Shown piece by piece: positions 1 through 5,341 of a stretch of DNA of 5,341 nt. The stretch's first letter is position 1. Each line of letters opens with the position of its first letter. The translations under genes were made by a program, and so were the position numbers. The stretch spans positions 1 to 5,341 of the forward strand of contig JAAFHI010000311.1 in assembly GCA_013298335.1 (NCBI GenBank), in the 5' to 3' direction. Below the pieces are notes generated by a model. It had not been told where the DNA came from and searched no databases. It saw nothing but the letters and a program-made list of their open reading frames with translations. The DNA is from Actinomycetota bacterium (lineage in GTDB: Bacteria; Acidobacteriota; Blastocatellia; Chloracidobacteriales; Chloracidobacteriaceae).

Positions 1-2388
1 GTCGACACCTCGTTCTCGGTCGGGACCGGTTTCGAACTTGACCCATCGACGCCGGCGTCAGCGCCCCCGATTTCCGATATCGGAACGCAGTCCACCGGTG
101 ACATTCTGGTGGCCGGGAACTTTTCAAAATACAACGGAGTCAGCCGGGCCGGTTTTGCCCGACTCAAGGAAAACGGGGCCCTCGACACCACATTCTCCCC
201 CGCCGTCAACGGGACCATCTTCAAGTTGACGGTTCTTCCGGACAATCGGATTCTGATTGCCGGGAACTTCACCACCGTCAACGCCACTGCCCGAAACGGC
301 GTGGCCCGGCTGAATGCCGACGGCTCGGTCGATCAGAGCTTCAACCCGGCGATTCCCCCCGGAAGCAGCGTTCAGCGCGCCCTGCCCCAGCCGGATGGTC
401 GCGTGATCGTCGCCCTTTCGGGCAGCGTCATCCGATTGAAAACTGACGGCGCTGCGGACACCTCGTTCGCGCCCGTTTCGGTTGTCGGAGCGATTCAGGA
501 CGTCGTTCTTCAAACTGATTCCAGAATCCTGATCGGCGGCAGTTTCAATACGGTCAATGGTGGTTTTCAATCCCGGATCGCCCGGCTCAACCCGGACGGG
601 AGCCTGGACTTTGAGTTCGCGCCGCTTTCGACCGTGAGCAGCCAGGTGAGTTCGGTGAAACGGATCGCCCTTCAATCCGATGGAAAAATCATTGCTGTCG
701 GCGCGCCATCCGACGGAGGTTCCGGCATCGTCCGGCTGAACCCGGACGGATCCCCGGACGCAACGTTCAATCCGGGACCTGGCCTCGAACTGACCCCGAT
801 CAACGAGTCCGGGGCGGCCTCCATTGACACCCTGAATATTATTCTCAACCGAAGAGTTCTGCTTGGAGGGAAGTTTGACTTTTTCGATTCGAAAATTGCC
901 CGCAGCCTGGCGGCGCTCCAAGTCGGACCGGTCTGCCAGTATTCCATCTCATCCACTTCGGCGTTCTTCCCGCAGGGCGGGGGAAATGGGAACCTGACGA
1001 TTACGGTTCAGGGCGGATGCGGCTGGCAGGCACTGGGAATCCCGAGCTGGATCACCGGATTCCCGAGCACCGGAACGGGGACCCAGACGGTCAACTTTTC
1101 GGTGGCCCCGAACAGTGGCACGACCCGACGGGCCAACATTTCCATCAACGGACAGAGCTTCACGGTCCTCCAGGGCGACTCCTGTTCGTTTACCATAGCT
1201 CCGTCATCAACCTCGCTTCCCTTCCAGGGCGGTTCCGGAACCCTGACCATCACGGCCTCGACGCCGTCCTGCCAATGGAGCGTCCTTGATCTGCCTGACT
1301 GGATTACCGGAATTCCGACGGACGGCGTCGGTACGCAAACCCTGACCTTTTCGGTTGCCGCCAATGCCGGTCTGGCCCGGTCGGCGGCCCTCAATATCAA
1401 CGGACAGATTTTCACGGTCAATCAGGCCGCCAATCCCTGCCCGTTCACGGTCACGCCGCTGGAGCTGTCCACAACCGGAAAAGCCTCCTCCAAAACCATT
1501 ACGGTCACGACCAATTCCGGTTGTACCTGGAAGGCAACCAGCAGCGTGACGTGGATCGGCGTGGTCGGGACCAGCCCCCGGTCCGGCTCCGGGACCGTCA
1601 CGTTCGTCATCGCCGCCAATCCGGACGTAACCCCTGGCAGTACGCGGGTCGGAGTGGTTCTGGTCGCCGGTCAGGCCGTAATCGTTACTCAAGGGGCCGG
1701 TCGGTTTCGAACCACCATTGGCGTCCAGCGACCGAGCGATTCAAAATTCTACCTTCGGTATTCACCAACGACCGGTTTTGCCCAAAAGGAATTCATTTAC
1801 GGAGCCGGAAACGATATTCCGCTTTCAGGGGACTGGGACGGTGACGGCGTCGACTCGGTTGGAATCTATCGGAATGGCGTTTTCTTTCTGAAAAACACAA
1901 ACGAAGCCGGGAACGCCGATCTCAGTTTTCCCTACGGACAGTTCGGGGATATCGCGGTTTCGGGCGACTGGGACGGGGACGGTATCGACACCATCGGAGT
2001 CTTCCGCAACGGTGTCTTCTTCCTGCGAAACACGAACACCGCCGGTCCCGCCGATATTCAGGTCTTTTTCGGCCAGACCGGGGATATTCCGGTCGCCGGC
2101 GACTGGGACGGTAACGGCGTCGATTCGGTGGGGATCTTCCGAAACGGCGTTTTCTTCCTGAGAAATTCCAATACTTCGGGATTTGCCGACATCCAGGTTC
2201 CATTCGGACTCCCGACCGACCGGCCCATCGTCGGCGACTGGGACGGCGACGGGACCGATACCATCGGGGTGTACCGGAACGGGGAGTACTACATGCGGAA
2301 TTTCAACACCACCGGCCCGTTCAATATTCTCGCGTATTACGGGACCGCCGCTGACGTCCCGATCCGAGGTGACTGGACGCACGAATAA
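1..2388 (+). CDS. Large surface/secreted repeat protein (delta-60 + three BACON-like + FG-GAP-like repeats), 5'-partial
   Basis: The frame is open from base 1, so the start codon and any signal peptide lie upstream; 795 codons are visible before TAA. By window residue: about 1-311 are delta-60-type repeats (anchors such as ILIAGNFTTVN and ARLNADGSVDQSFNP). Residues 312-567 are three BACON-like Ig-fold modules, each opening with Cys and holding a second Cys before Trp (312/340, 395/424, 480/508), probably disulfide-bonded outside the cytoplasm. Residues 572-795 are five FG-GAP/VCBS-like repeats with GDWDGDGxD loops, likely calcium-binding. Such repeat families are usually beta-rich propeller or adhesion modules of exported proteins; there is no enzyme motif. 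No sorting signal (LPXTG, PEP-CTERM, type IX tail) is visible at the C-terminus, which ends GDWTHE. A role in adhesion, matrix or glycan binding is inference. The GTG at 109 is an internal Val inside a repeat, not a start. Confidence 0.9.
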   Translation, partial: VDTSFSVGTGFELDPSTPASAPPISDIGTQSTGDILVAGNFSKYNGVSRAGFARLKENGALDTTFSPAVNGTIFKLTVLPDNRILIAGNFTTVNATARNGVARLNADGSVDQSFNPAIPPGSSVQRALPQPDGRVIVALSGSVIRLKTDGAADTSFAPVSVVGAIQDVVLQTDSRILIGGSFNTVNGGFQSRIARLNPDGSLDFEFAPLSTVSSQVSSVKRIALQSDGKIIAVGAPSDGGSGIVRLNPDGSPDATFNPGPGLELTPINESGAASIDTLNIILNRRVLLGGKFDFFDSKIARSLAALQVGPVCQYSISSTSAFFPQGGGNGNLTITVQGGCGWQALGIPSWITGFPSTGTGTQTVNFSVAPNSGTTRRANISINGQSFTVLQGDSCSFTIAPSSTSLPFQGGSGTLTITASTPSCQWSVLDLPDWITGIPTDGVGTQTLTFSVAANAGLARSAALNINGQIFTVNQAANPCPFTVTPLELSTTGKASSKTITVTTNSGCTWKATSSVTWIGVVGTSPRSGSGTVTFVIAANPDVTPGSTRVGVVLVAGQAVIVTQGAGRFRTTIGVQRPSDSKFYLRYSPTTGFAQKEFIYGAGNDIPLSGDWDGDGVDSVGIYRNGVFFLKNTNEAGNADLSFPYGQFGDIAVSGDWDGDGIDTIGVFRNGVFFLRNTNTAGPADIQVFFGQTGDIPVAGDWDGNGVDSVGIFRNGVFFLRNSNTSGFADIQVPFGLPTDRPIVGDWDGDGTDTIGVYRNGEYYMRNFNTTGPFNILAYYGTAADVPIRGDWTHE
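97..930 (+). repeat. Delta-60-type repeat array within the surface protein
   Basis: Protein-level tandem repeats marked by a strand motif like ILIAGNF followed by ARLNxDGSxDxxFxP. The closing Phe of successive copies falls at window residues 5 (tail of a copy cut by the edge), 65, 114, 156, 206 and 256, giving spacings of 60, 49, 42, 50 and 50. The first spacing contains an insertion rich in Pro, Ser and Ala. A last, decayed copy (about residues 259-310) keeps RVLLGGKFDFF and IARSLAAL but has lost the DGSxD motif. The similarity is to the delta-60 repeat family, recognised by pattern only. Confidence 0.75.
934..1701 (+). repeat. Three tandem BACON-like domains
   Basis: Three modules of about 83-88 residues start at Cys312, Cys395 and Cys480 (window numbering). 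Modules 1 and 2 are close relatives: both share the pattern C-x-[FY]-[ST]-I, a GG-x-G-x-LTIT strand, a Cys followed one residue later by Trp, then W-I-T-G-x-P, G-T-Q-T, F-S-V-A and I-N-G-Q-x-F-T-V. Module 3 is more diverged (TWIGVV, GTVTFVIAAN, VIVTQGAG) but keeps both Cys and the following Trp. BACON domains are small Ig-like folds found in exported proteins, often proposed to bind carbohydrate or mucin; binding here is not shown. Confidence 0.7.
1714..2385 (+). repeat. Five 45-residue (135-bp) FG-GAP/VCBS-like tandem repeats
   Basis: The GDWDGDG loops begin at window residues 610, 655, 700, 745 and 790, an exact 45-residue spacing throughout. Phased from the T/S-[IV]-G-[VI] strand, the copies are 572-618 (two residues longer, RPSDSKFY in place of RNGVFF), 619-663, 664-708, 709-753 and 754-795. 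The third loop is DWDGNG, and the fifth stops after GDW, losing the acidic loop. D-x-D-x-D-G loops in this family normally bind calcium. Domain function is inferred from family resemblance. Confidence 0.8.
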
Positions 2389-2401
2389 ATCGTCCCACCT
2401 C

Positions 2402-2444
2402 AAAAAAGAACCCGCCGGGAGAGATCCCGACGGGTTCTTTTTTT
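2402..2444. terminator. Bidirectional intrinsic terminator between convergent genes
   Basis: A 13-bp arm (2402-2414 with 2431-2443) pairs fully. After one C/A mismatch (2415/2430) a further 5 bp (2416-2420 with 2425-2429) close on a GAGA loop. The outer arms are A6 on the left and T7 on the right (2438-2444), so each strand yields a GC-rich stem followed by a U-tract. It lies 13 bases after the stop of the plus-strand gene and 17 bases beyond the stop of the minus-strand barrel gene, so it can serve both. Confidence 0.92.
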
Positions 2445-2461
2445 ATCTGAACGAATCCGAA

Positions 2462-3076
2462 CTAGAAGCGCAGGACCAGGCCCGTGCTGACCCGAATTCC
2501 GTTCTGGTTATTGAAGATATTGCTGTCCTTGATGAACTGGTAATCAACCGCGCCCACCCGGAAGGCAATCCGACCATCCTTGGTCAGATCGACATCCACG
2601 CCGCCGCCGCCGATGAAGGTGAAGGACGTTGCGTCAACGCTGACCCGGGTGCGGGTTCCCGGATTGGGAAGAGGGTTGGTGAACGAGACCTGGTTGGAAA
2701 CCCGGGTCGCACCGAACAGGGCGCGAACAAACGGCTTCACCCGACCCGTTTTGAACCGGTAAATCGGCCCGGCGGCAAACGAGTTATAACGGGTCCGGAC
2801 ATCAGTCGAAACAACGGTATTGGAAACCGTGATGACCCCCGTCGTGCTTCCCTGGGCAAAAGTGTATTCACCGTTGATGCCGAACTTCCTGTTCTGGTTC
2901 AGCCAGATGTTGGTGCCGACGTTGAAACCGTTGAGGTTGAGTCCGTCACCGTCCGAACGGGTGTGCTGGAAGGTGTAACCGCCGTAGATTTCAACCTTGC
3001 CGTCACCGGTGGACTGCGCCTGAGCGGCGACGCCGAAAACGAACACGGCAATGGCCGCAAGAAAAAGCTTCTTCAT
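2462..3076 (-). CDS. Outer membrane beta-barrel protein (small porin/OmpA-barrel-like)
   Basis: 204 residues. The N-terminus is a classical Sec signal peptide: MKK, a hydrophobic core (LFLAAIAVFVFGVAA), then AQA with probable cleavage after Ala20. The mature chain is a run of alternating amphipathic strands, starting with VEIYGGYTF (28-36), and ends in GLVLRF; a C-terminal Phe is the usual recognition signal for outer-membrane insertion by the BAM machinery. Size fits an eight-stranded barrel. The late motif GGGGVDVDLTKDGRIAFRVGAVDY resembles acidobacterial barrel proteins I know by pattern. Ligand or pore function cannot be told. An in-frame ATG at 3247 would add 57 residues ahead of the signal peptide and is rejected: AAGGAG sits 7 bases before the chosen ATG. 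Transcribed alone, with a terminator on each side. Confidence 0.9.
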   Translation of the reverse strand: MKKLFLAAIAVFVFGVAAQAQSTGDGKVEIYGGYTFQHTRSDGDGLNLNGFNVGTNIWLNQNRKFGINGEYTFAQGSTTGVITVSNTVVSTDVRTRYNSFAAGPIYRFKTGRVKPFVRALFGATRVSNQVSFTNPLPNPGTRTRVSVDATSFTFIGGGGVDVDLTKDGRIAFRVGAVDYQFIKDSNIFNNQNGIRVSTGLVLRF

Positions 3077-3249
3077 TTTGTAACTCCTTACAGTGTTTTG
3101 AGTTTCCCTGGAAACCCGAAAGTTCCGCGCTTGAAAAAGGGATTGCGGAAGCGCGAATAGGTGATGCAAACGCCTCTGAGTACCAAAAGGTTCCACAGAG
3201 TTGCCTACCGGACGGGTCTGAATTCCCGTACTTTCGGGATGAGGCAACT
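3077..3249 (-). promoter_or_regulatory. Potentially structured 5' leader of the barrel gene (unassigned)
   Basis: This gene-free stretch can form several stems in the minus-strand transcript. An 8-bp stem (3242-3249 with 3199-3206) encloses a 5-bp hairpin (UCCCG/CGGGA, 3235-3239 with 3224-3228). CUCUG/CAGAG (3196-3200 with 3174-3178) forms a second arm that overlaps the first by two bases. A 7-bp stem (3149-3155 with 3126-3132) follows, and a small GUUUCC/GGAAAC hairpin (3102-3115) lies just before the ribosome binding site. A weak -10-like GTTAAT (3256-3261) with TAGTCT 16 bases further upstream would start transcription near 3249, at the foot of the first stem. I could not match it to a known riboswitch class. 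It could be a cis-regulatory RNA, an operator or chance folding. Confidence 0.35.
3084..3089 (-). promoter_or_regulatory. Ribosome binding site of the barrel gene
   Basis: AAGGAG on the minus strand, 7 bases before the ATG at 3076. It decides the start in favour of the MKKLF signal peptide over the longer in-frame reading. Confidence 0.85.
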
Positions 3250-3316
3250 TTGAAAATTAACATGGTAATAGCAGCTCAGACTACATGAAGCAGCGTACTT
3301 TCTGGAAAAACACCAC

Positions 3317-3353
3317 AAAAAAACCGCCGGGTATGATTACCAGGCGGCTTTTT
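3317..3353 (-). terminator. Intrinsic terminator of the glutaryl-CoA dehydrogenase gene
   Basis: Stem CCGCC/GGCGG (3324-3328 with 3343-3347), one G/A mismatch, then GGTA/TACC (3330-3333 with 3338-3341) around a TGAT loop. On the minus strand it is followed by seven U (3317-3323), 23 bases past the TAA of the upstream gene. A T5 run on the other side (3349-3353) might give weak activity on the plus strand, where no gene is seen. It separates the dehydrogenase from the barrel gene. Confidence 0.88.
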
Positions 3354-3375
3354 ACGGATAAATTTTAGCCGATCC

Positions 3376-4554
3376 TTATTTAAAGGCCTGAATCCCGGTG
3401 ACTTCGGCCCCGATGATCAGGGTGTGGATGTCGTGCGTCCCCTCGTAGGTCAGCACCGATTCGAGGTTGTTCATGTGGCGCATGACCGGATATTCCGCGC
3501 TGATGCCGTTCGCGCCGAGAATCGTCCGCGCCTCGCGGGCAACGTTGAGCGCCATCGCGACGTTGTTGCGCTTCGCCATCGAAATCTGCGCCGGGGTGAC
3601 CTTCCCCGCGTCCTTCAGCTTTCCGAGGTGGAACGCGAGCAACTGCGCCTTTGAAATTTCCGTGATCATTTCGGCCAGTTTCTTCTGTTGAAGCTGGAAC
3701 GAGGCAATCGGTTTTCCGAACTGAATCCGCGACAGCGAGTATTCGAGCGCGGCGGTGTAGGTCGCCATCGCCGAACCGATCGCGCCCCAGGCGATGCCGT
3801 AGCGCGCCTGATTCAAACACGACAACGGCCCGCGCAGCCCTTCGACGCCGGGCAGGATGTTCTCCTCGGGGATTTCGCAGTCCTCGAAAATGAGTTCCGA
3901 GGTAATCGACGCCCGCAGGGAGTGCTTTTTCTTGATTTCGGGCGCGCTGTAGCCCTTCGTGCCCTTCTCGACGAGGAATCCGCGGATGCTGCGGGTGTCT
4001 TCACCGGTTTTGGCCCAGACCACCGCGACGTCGGCCACGGTTCCATTGGTGATCCACATCTTCGCGCCGTTGAGTTTCCATCCGAACTTGGTGTGCTCGG
4101 CACGGGTGACCATGTCGCTCGGATTCGAGCCGAAATCCGGCTCGGTCAGCCCGAAACACCCGATCTTTTCACCCGTAGCCAGCGCGGGCAGCCACTTCCG
4201 CTTCTGCTCTTCCGAACCGAAGGCGAAAATCGGGTACATCACGAGGGAACTCTGCACCGAGGCGAAACTGCGGATGCCCGAATCGCCGCGCTCAAGTTCC
4301 TGCGTGATCAGGCCGTACGCGATGTTGTTCATTCCGGCGCAGCCGTATTCTTCCGGCAGATTGCAGCCGTAGAATCCGAGTTCGCCCATCGGCCTGATGA
4401 GTTCCGAGGGATAGACACCCTGTTCGTAACAATCCTCGATGACCGGCAGAATCCGTTCTTCCACGAACGAACGGGCCAGATCGCGAACCTGCAATTCCTC
4501 GGTGCTGAACAACGAGTCCAGGTTCATGTAGTCAACGTGCTTGGTATTCACCAT
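3376..4554 (-). CDS. gcdH: Glutaryl-CoA dehydrogenase (acyl-CoA dehydrogenase family)
   Basis: 392 residues, the normal length. An FAD flavoenzyme of the acyl-CoA dehydrogenase fold; the family oxidises glutaryl-CoA and usually decarboxylates it to crotonyl-CoA, passing electrons to ETF, in cytoplasmic lysine, tryptophan and benzoate breakdown. Visible: ELERGDSGIRS (86-96), CFGLTEPDFGSN (133-144, flavin/substrate signature), MWITNG (166-171), LNQARYGIAWGA (247-258), QFGKPIASFQLQQ (278-290) and TYEGTHDIHTLI (369-380). Glu371 is the catalytic base, matching human Glu370; Arg95, Glu88 and Tyr370 match human Arg94, Glu87 and Tyr369, which favours the decarboxylating type over the non-decarboxylating one, where the Tyr is replaced. 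The start is supported by AGGAG 8 bases upstream. It has its own promoter candidate and terminator, and no ETF, CoA-transferase or regulator gene beside it. A different short-chain acyl-CoA dehydrogenase is possible but less likely. Confidence 0.93.
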   Translation of the reverse strand: MVNTKHVDYMNLDSLFSTEELQVRDLARSFVEERILPVIEDCYEQGVYPSELIRPMGELGFYGCNLPEEYGCAGMNNIAYGLITQELERGDSGIRSFASVQSSLVMYPIFAFGSEEQKRKWLPALATGEKIGCFGLTEPDFGSNPSDMVTRAEHTKFGWKLNGAKMWITNGTVADVAVVWAKTGEDTRSIRGFLVEKGTKGYSAPEIKKKHSLRASITSELIFEDCEIPEENILPGVEGLRGPLSCLNQARYGIAWGAIGSAMATYTAALEYSLSRIQFGKPIASFQLQQKKLAEMITEISKAQLLAFHLGKLKDAGKVTPAQISMAKRNNVAMALNVAREARTILGANGISAEYPVMRHMNNLESVLTYEGTHDIHTLIIGAEVTGIQAFK

Positions 4555-4562
4555 AGAAACGA

Positions 4563-4567
4563 CTCCT
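4563..4567 (-). promoter_or_regulatory. gcdH: Ribosome binding site of the glutaryl-CoA dehydrogenase gene
   Basis: AGGAG on the minus strand, 8 bases before the ATG at 4554. It supports Met1 rather than the in-frame Met10 (MNLDSLF). Confidence 0.8.
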
Positions 4568-4644
4568 GTATGAAGACGGTGCGCTTGGGAAGCGCCGAAC
4601 GCCGCACGAATGTCCGGCAGAAAAATGGTAAGAAAGAAAACAGA

Positions 4645-4673
4645 ACACTAGCACCGTCTCCGGGGCTTGCCAA
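4645..4673 (-). promoter_or_regulatory. Candidate sigma-70-type promoter of the glutaryl-CoA dehydrogenase gene
   Basis: On the minus strand, TTGGCA (4668-4673) stands 17 bases before TAGTGT (4645-4650), which is preceded by TGC as in an extended -10. It would start transcription near 4638, giving a leader of about 84 bases with a pyrimidine-rich stretch and a small GCGCTT/AAGCGC hairpin (4581-4595). The -10 matches the consensus only in part, so this is a prediction from spacing and position after the upstream terminator. Confidence 0.4.
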
Positions 4674-4722
4674 CCACCCCCGAATTGGTTTCAGCCTTGC
4701 AAAGTGCCGGTCACGAAAACAG

Positions 4723-4749
4723 GAAAAGCGGGCCGTCCGCCCGCTTTTC
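4723..4749 (-). terminator. Intrinsic terminator of the S41 protease gene
   Basis: A perfect 11-bp stem, GAAAAGCGGGC with GCCCGCTTTTC (4723-4733 with 4739-4749), around a five-base loop. It lies 27 bases past the TAA of the protease gene. The U-tract is short (TTTTC, then another TTTT four bases on), so it is a somewhat weaker terminator than the other two. The symmetric arms could also act from the plus strand. Confidence 0.75.
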
Positions 4750-4776
4750 GCTCCGAATCCATTGAAACCGAATCGG

Positions 4777-5341
4777 TTACCGCTGCGCCGCCACCCGCTG
4801 CATCCCCTGGGCACGTTGCAGAACATCCGCCGCCAGAGTCTGCGTGTCCTCGGCGAGCGCCTTGTTGACCTGTTCATCGGCCTGAAGCTGGACGATGAAA
4901 CCGGCCTCCGTGCCATAGGCCGCGGTCGCCAGTTGCTGACGGATCTGGTTGCGGATGAAGTCGAGATTTCCGTTGACCGAGGTTTCCAGCGGACGGAACC
5001 GGGCGTCGGCTTTCAGGAAATCGCGAAAGGCCGCCAGAACCTTGTCGTTGACCGGCACATCCGTGTCTTTTAGTTGGTGCTGGAACTCGGTGCGCTCGAC
5101 GCGGTAGGCAACCAGTCCCGGAACGACGCCCGCCGAAAGCTGCCGTGCAAACTCGAAGGCGGCGTCGGAAAGTTTCACCTGCATCGGCGTCAGGGTGGCC
5201 CGTTTCACGGTGATGCCCGGGGTGATGCCGCCGCCGCCGTAAACCGTCTGACCGGTATCGGTTGCAAAGGCGGTGCCGGCCGGTTTCGAATCGTCCGACT
5301 GGTGCGCGTAATAGGCATAGAGCGATTGCCCGGTATAGGAC
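4777..5341 (-). CDS. C-terminal part of an S41-family carboxy-terminal processing protease, 5'-partial
   Basis: 187 codons are visible, open to the right edge; the start, PDZ domain and catalytic Ser/Lys are outside the window. Residues 1-43 (window numbering) hold SLYAYYAHQ and then TGQTVYGGGGITPGITV. This matches the GRxVYGGGGIxPD segment that closes the catalytic core of C-terminal processing proteases, here with Gly where Asp is usual. The remaining 144 residues are mainly helical and charged: DAAFEFARQL, VNDKVLAAFRDFL, LDFIRNQIRQQLATAAYG and EQVNKALAEDTQTLA. They look like the C-terminal helical region of long acidobacterial S41 proteins. Such enzymes cut exported proteins at non-polar C-termini in the periplasm. 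The GTG at 5208 is an internal Val, not a start. The family call rests on the GGGG motif and the tail, so substrate and exact subgroup are unknown. Confidence 0.8.
   Translation of the reverse strand, partial: SYTGQSLYAYYAHQSDDSKPAGTAFATDTGQTVYGGGGITPGITVKRATLTPMQVKLSDAAFEFARQLSAGVVPGLVAYRVERTEFQHQLKDTDVPVNDKVLAAFRDFLKADARFRPLETSVNGNLDFIRNQIRQQLATAAYGTEAGFIVQLQADEQVNKALAEDTQTLAADVLQRAQGMQRVAAQR

Noticed and set aside
109..111. GTG at 109 as the start of the repeat protein
   Set aside because: The frame is open back to base 1 and the upstream codons encode repeat-like sequence (VDTSF at the edge, GDILVAGNF across the GTG). There is no ribosome binding site or signal peptide at this point.
1828..2370. 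Regular 135-bp spacing as a possible CRISPR or non-coding satellite array
   Set aside because: The period is a multiple of three, the frame stays open and conservation is at the protein level (GDWDGDGxD), so it is a coding repeat.
2183..3160. 325-codon open frame on the plus strand
   Set aside because: It runs out of frame through the end of the repeat protein, across the terminator and antisense to the whole barrel gene. The product is low-complexity and unlike any family.
3077..3247. Longer N-terminus of the barrel protein from ATG at 3247
   Set aside because: It would place 57 polar residues before a textbook signal peptide and would ignore the AAGGAG 7 bases before the ATG at 3076.
4581..4595. 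GCGCTT/AAGCGC hairpin before the dehydrogenase, also found at 3127-3154 before the barrel gene, as a shared operator
   Set aside because: The two have very different loop lengths (3 and 16 bases) and different positions relative to the start codon. A 6-bp GC-rich arm can recur by chance.
3688..5073. 461-codon open frame on the plus strand
   Set aside because: It lies antisense to the glutaryl-CoA dehydrogenase, an intergenic terminator and the S41 protease. Its product is Arg-rich and resembles no family, which is typical of a shadow frame in GC-rich DNA.
5206..5208. GTG at 5208 as the start of a short separate gene
   Set aside because: The frame is open to the right edge and the upstream codons encode the conserved VYGGGGI motif of S41 proteases, so it is an internal Val.

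Overview
The window looks like a piece of a moderately GC-rich, Gram-negative genome, most likely from an acidobacterium (Acidobacteriota, perhaps the Blastocatellia/Pyrinomonadales side). This rests on protein style: a large surface-type protein joining delta-60, BACON and FG-GAP-like repeats, a small outer-membrane barrel of a kind common in that phylum, and an S41 protease with a long helical tail. No rRNA or other phylogenetic marker is present, so the assignment is an inference.

Layout, left to right. Bases 1-2388 (+) hold the C-terminal 795 codons of a large repeat protein whose start lies outside the window. It has delta-60 repeats, then three BACON-like domains each with a Cys pair, then five 45-residue FG-GAP/VCBS-like repeats. 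It converges on a minus-strand gene (2462-3076) for a 204-residue outer-membrane beta-barrel protein with a signal peptide and a C-terminal Phe. A long hairpin with a U-tract on either strand (2402-2444) lies between the two stop codons and probably ends both transcripts. Upstream of the barrel gene is a 299-base gap (3077-3375). It holds the gene's ribosome binding site, a potentially structured leader and, at its far end, the terminator of the next gene. That gene (3376-4554, minus) encodes a 392-residue acyl-CoA dehydrogenase that matches glutaryl-CoA dehydrogenase closely, with catalytic Glu371 and the Arg95/Glu88/Tyr370 substrate-site residues. A 222-base gap carries its ribosome binding site, a plausible -35/-10 promoter and the terminator of the last gene. 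The last gene (4777 to the right edge, minus) is the C-terminal part of an S41-family carboxy-terminal processing protease; its catalytic Ser/Lys lie beyond the window.

The three minus-strand genes are all separated by a terminator hairpin, so they appear to be separate transcription units rather than an operon. I see no functional pathway linking the four genes. Three concern the cell envelope or export (repeat protein, barrel, S41 protease) and one is central catabolism (lysine/tryptophan/benzoate degradation through glutaryl-CoA). I found no mobile element, CRISPR array, tRNA or rRNA. The least explained stretch is the leader upstream of the barrel gene. The most striking protein feature is the regular, phase-shifted repeat array at the end of the surface protein.
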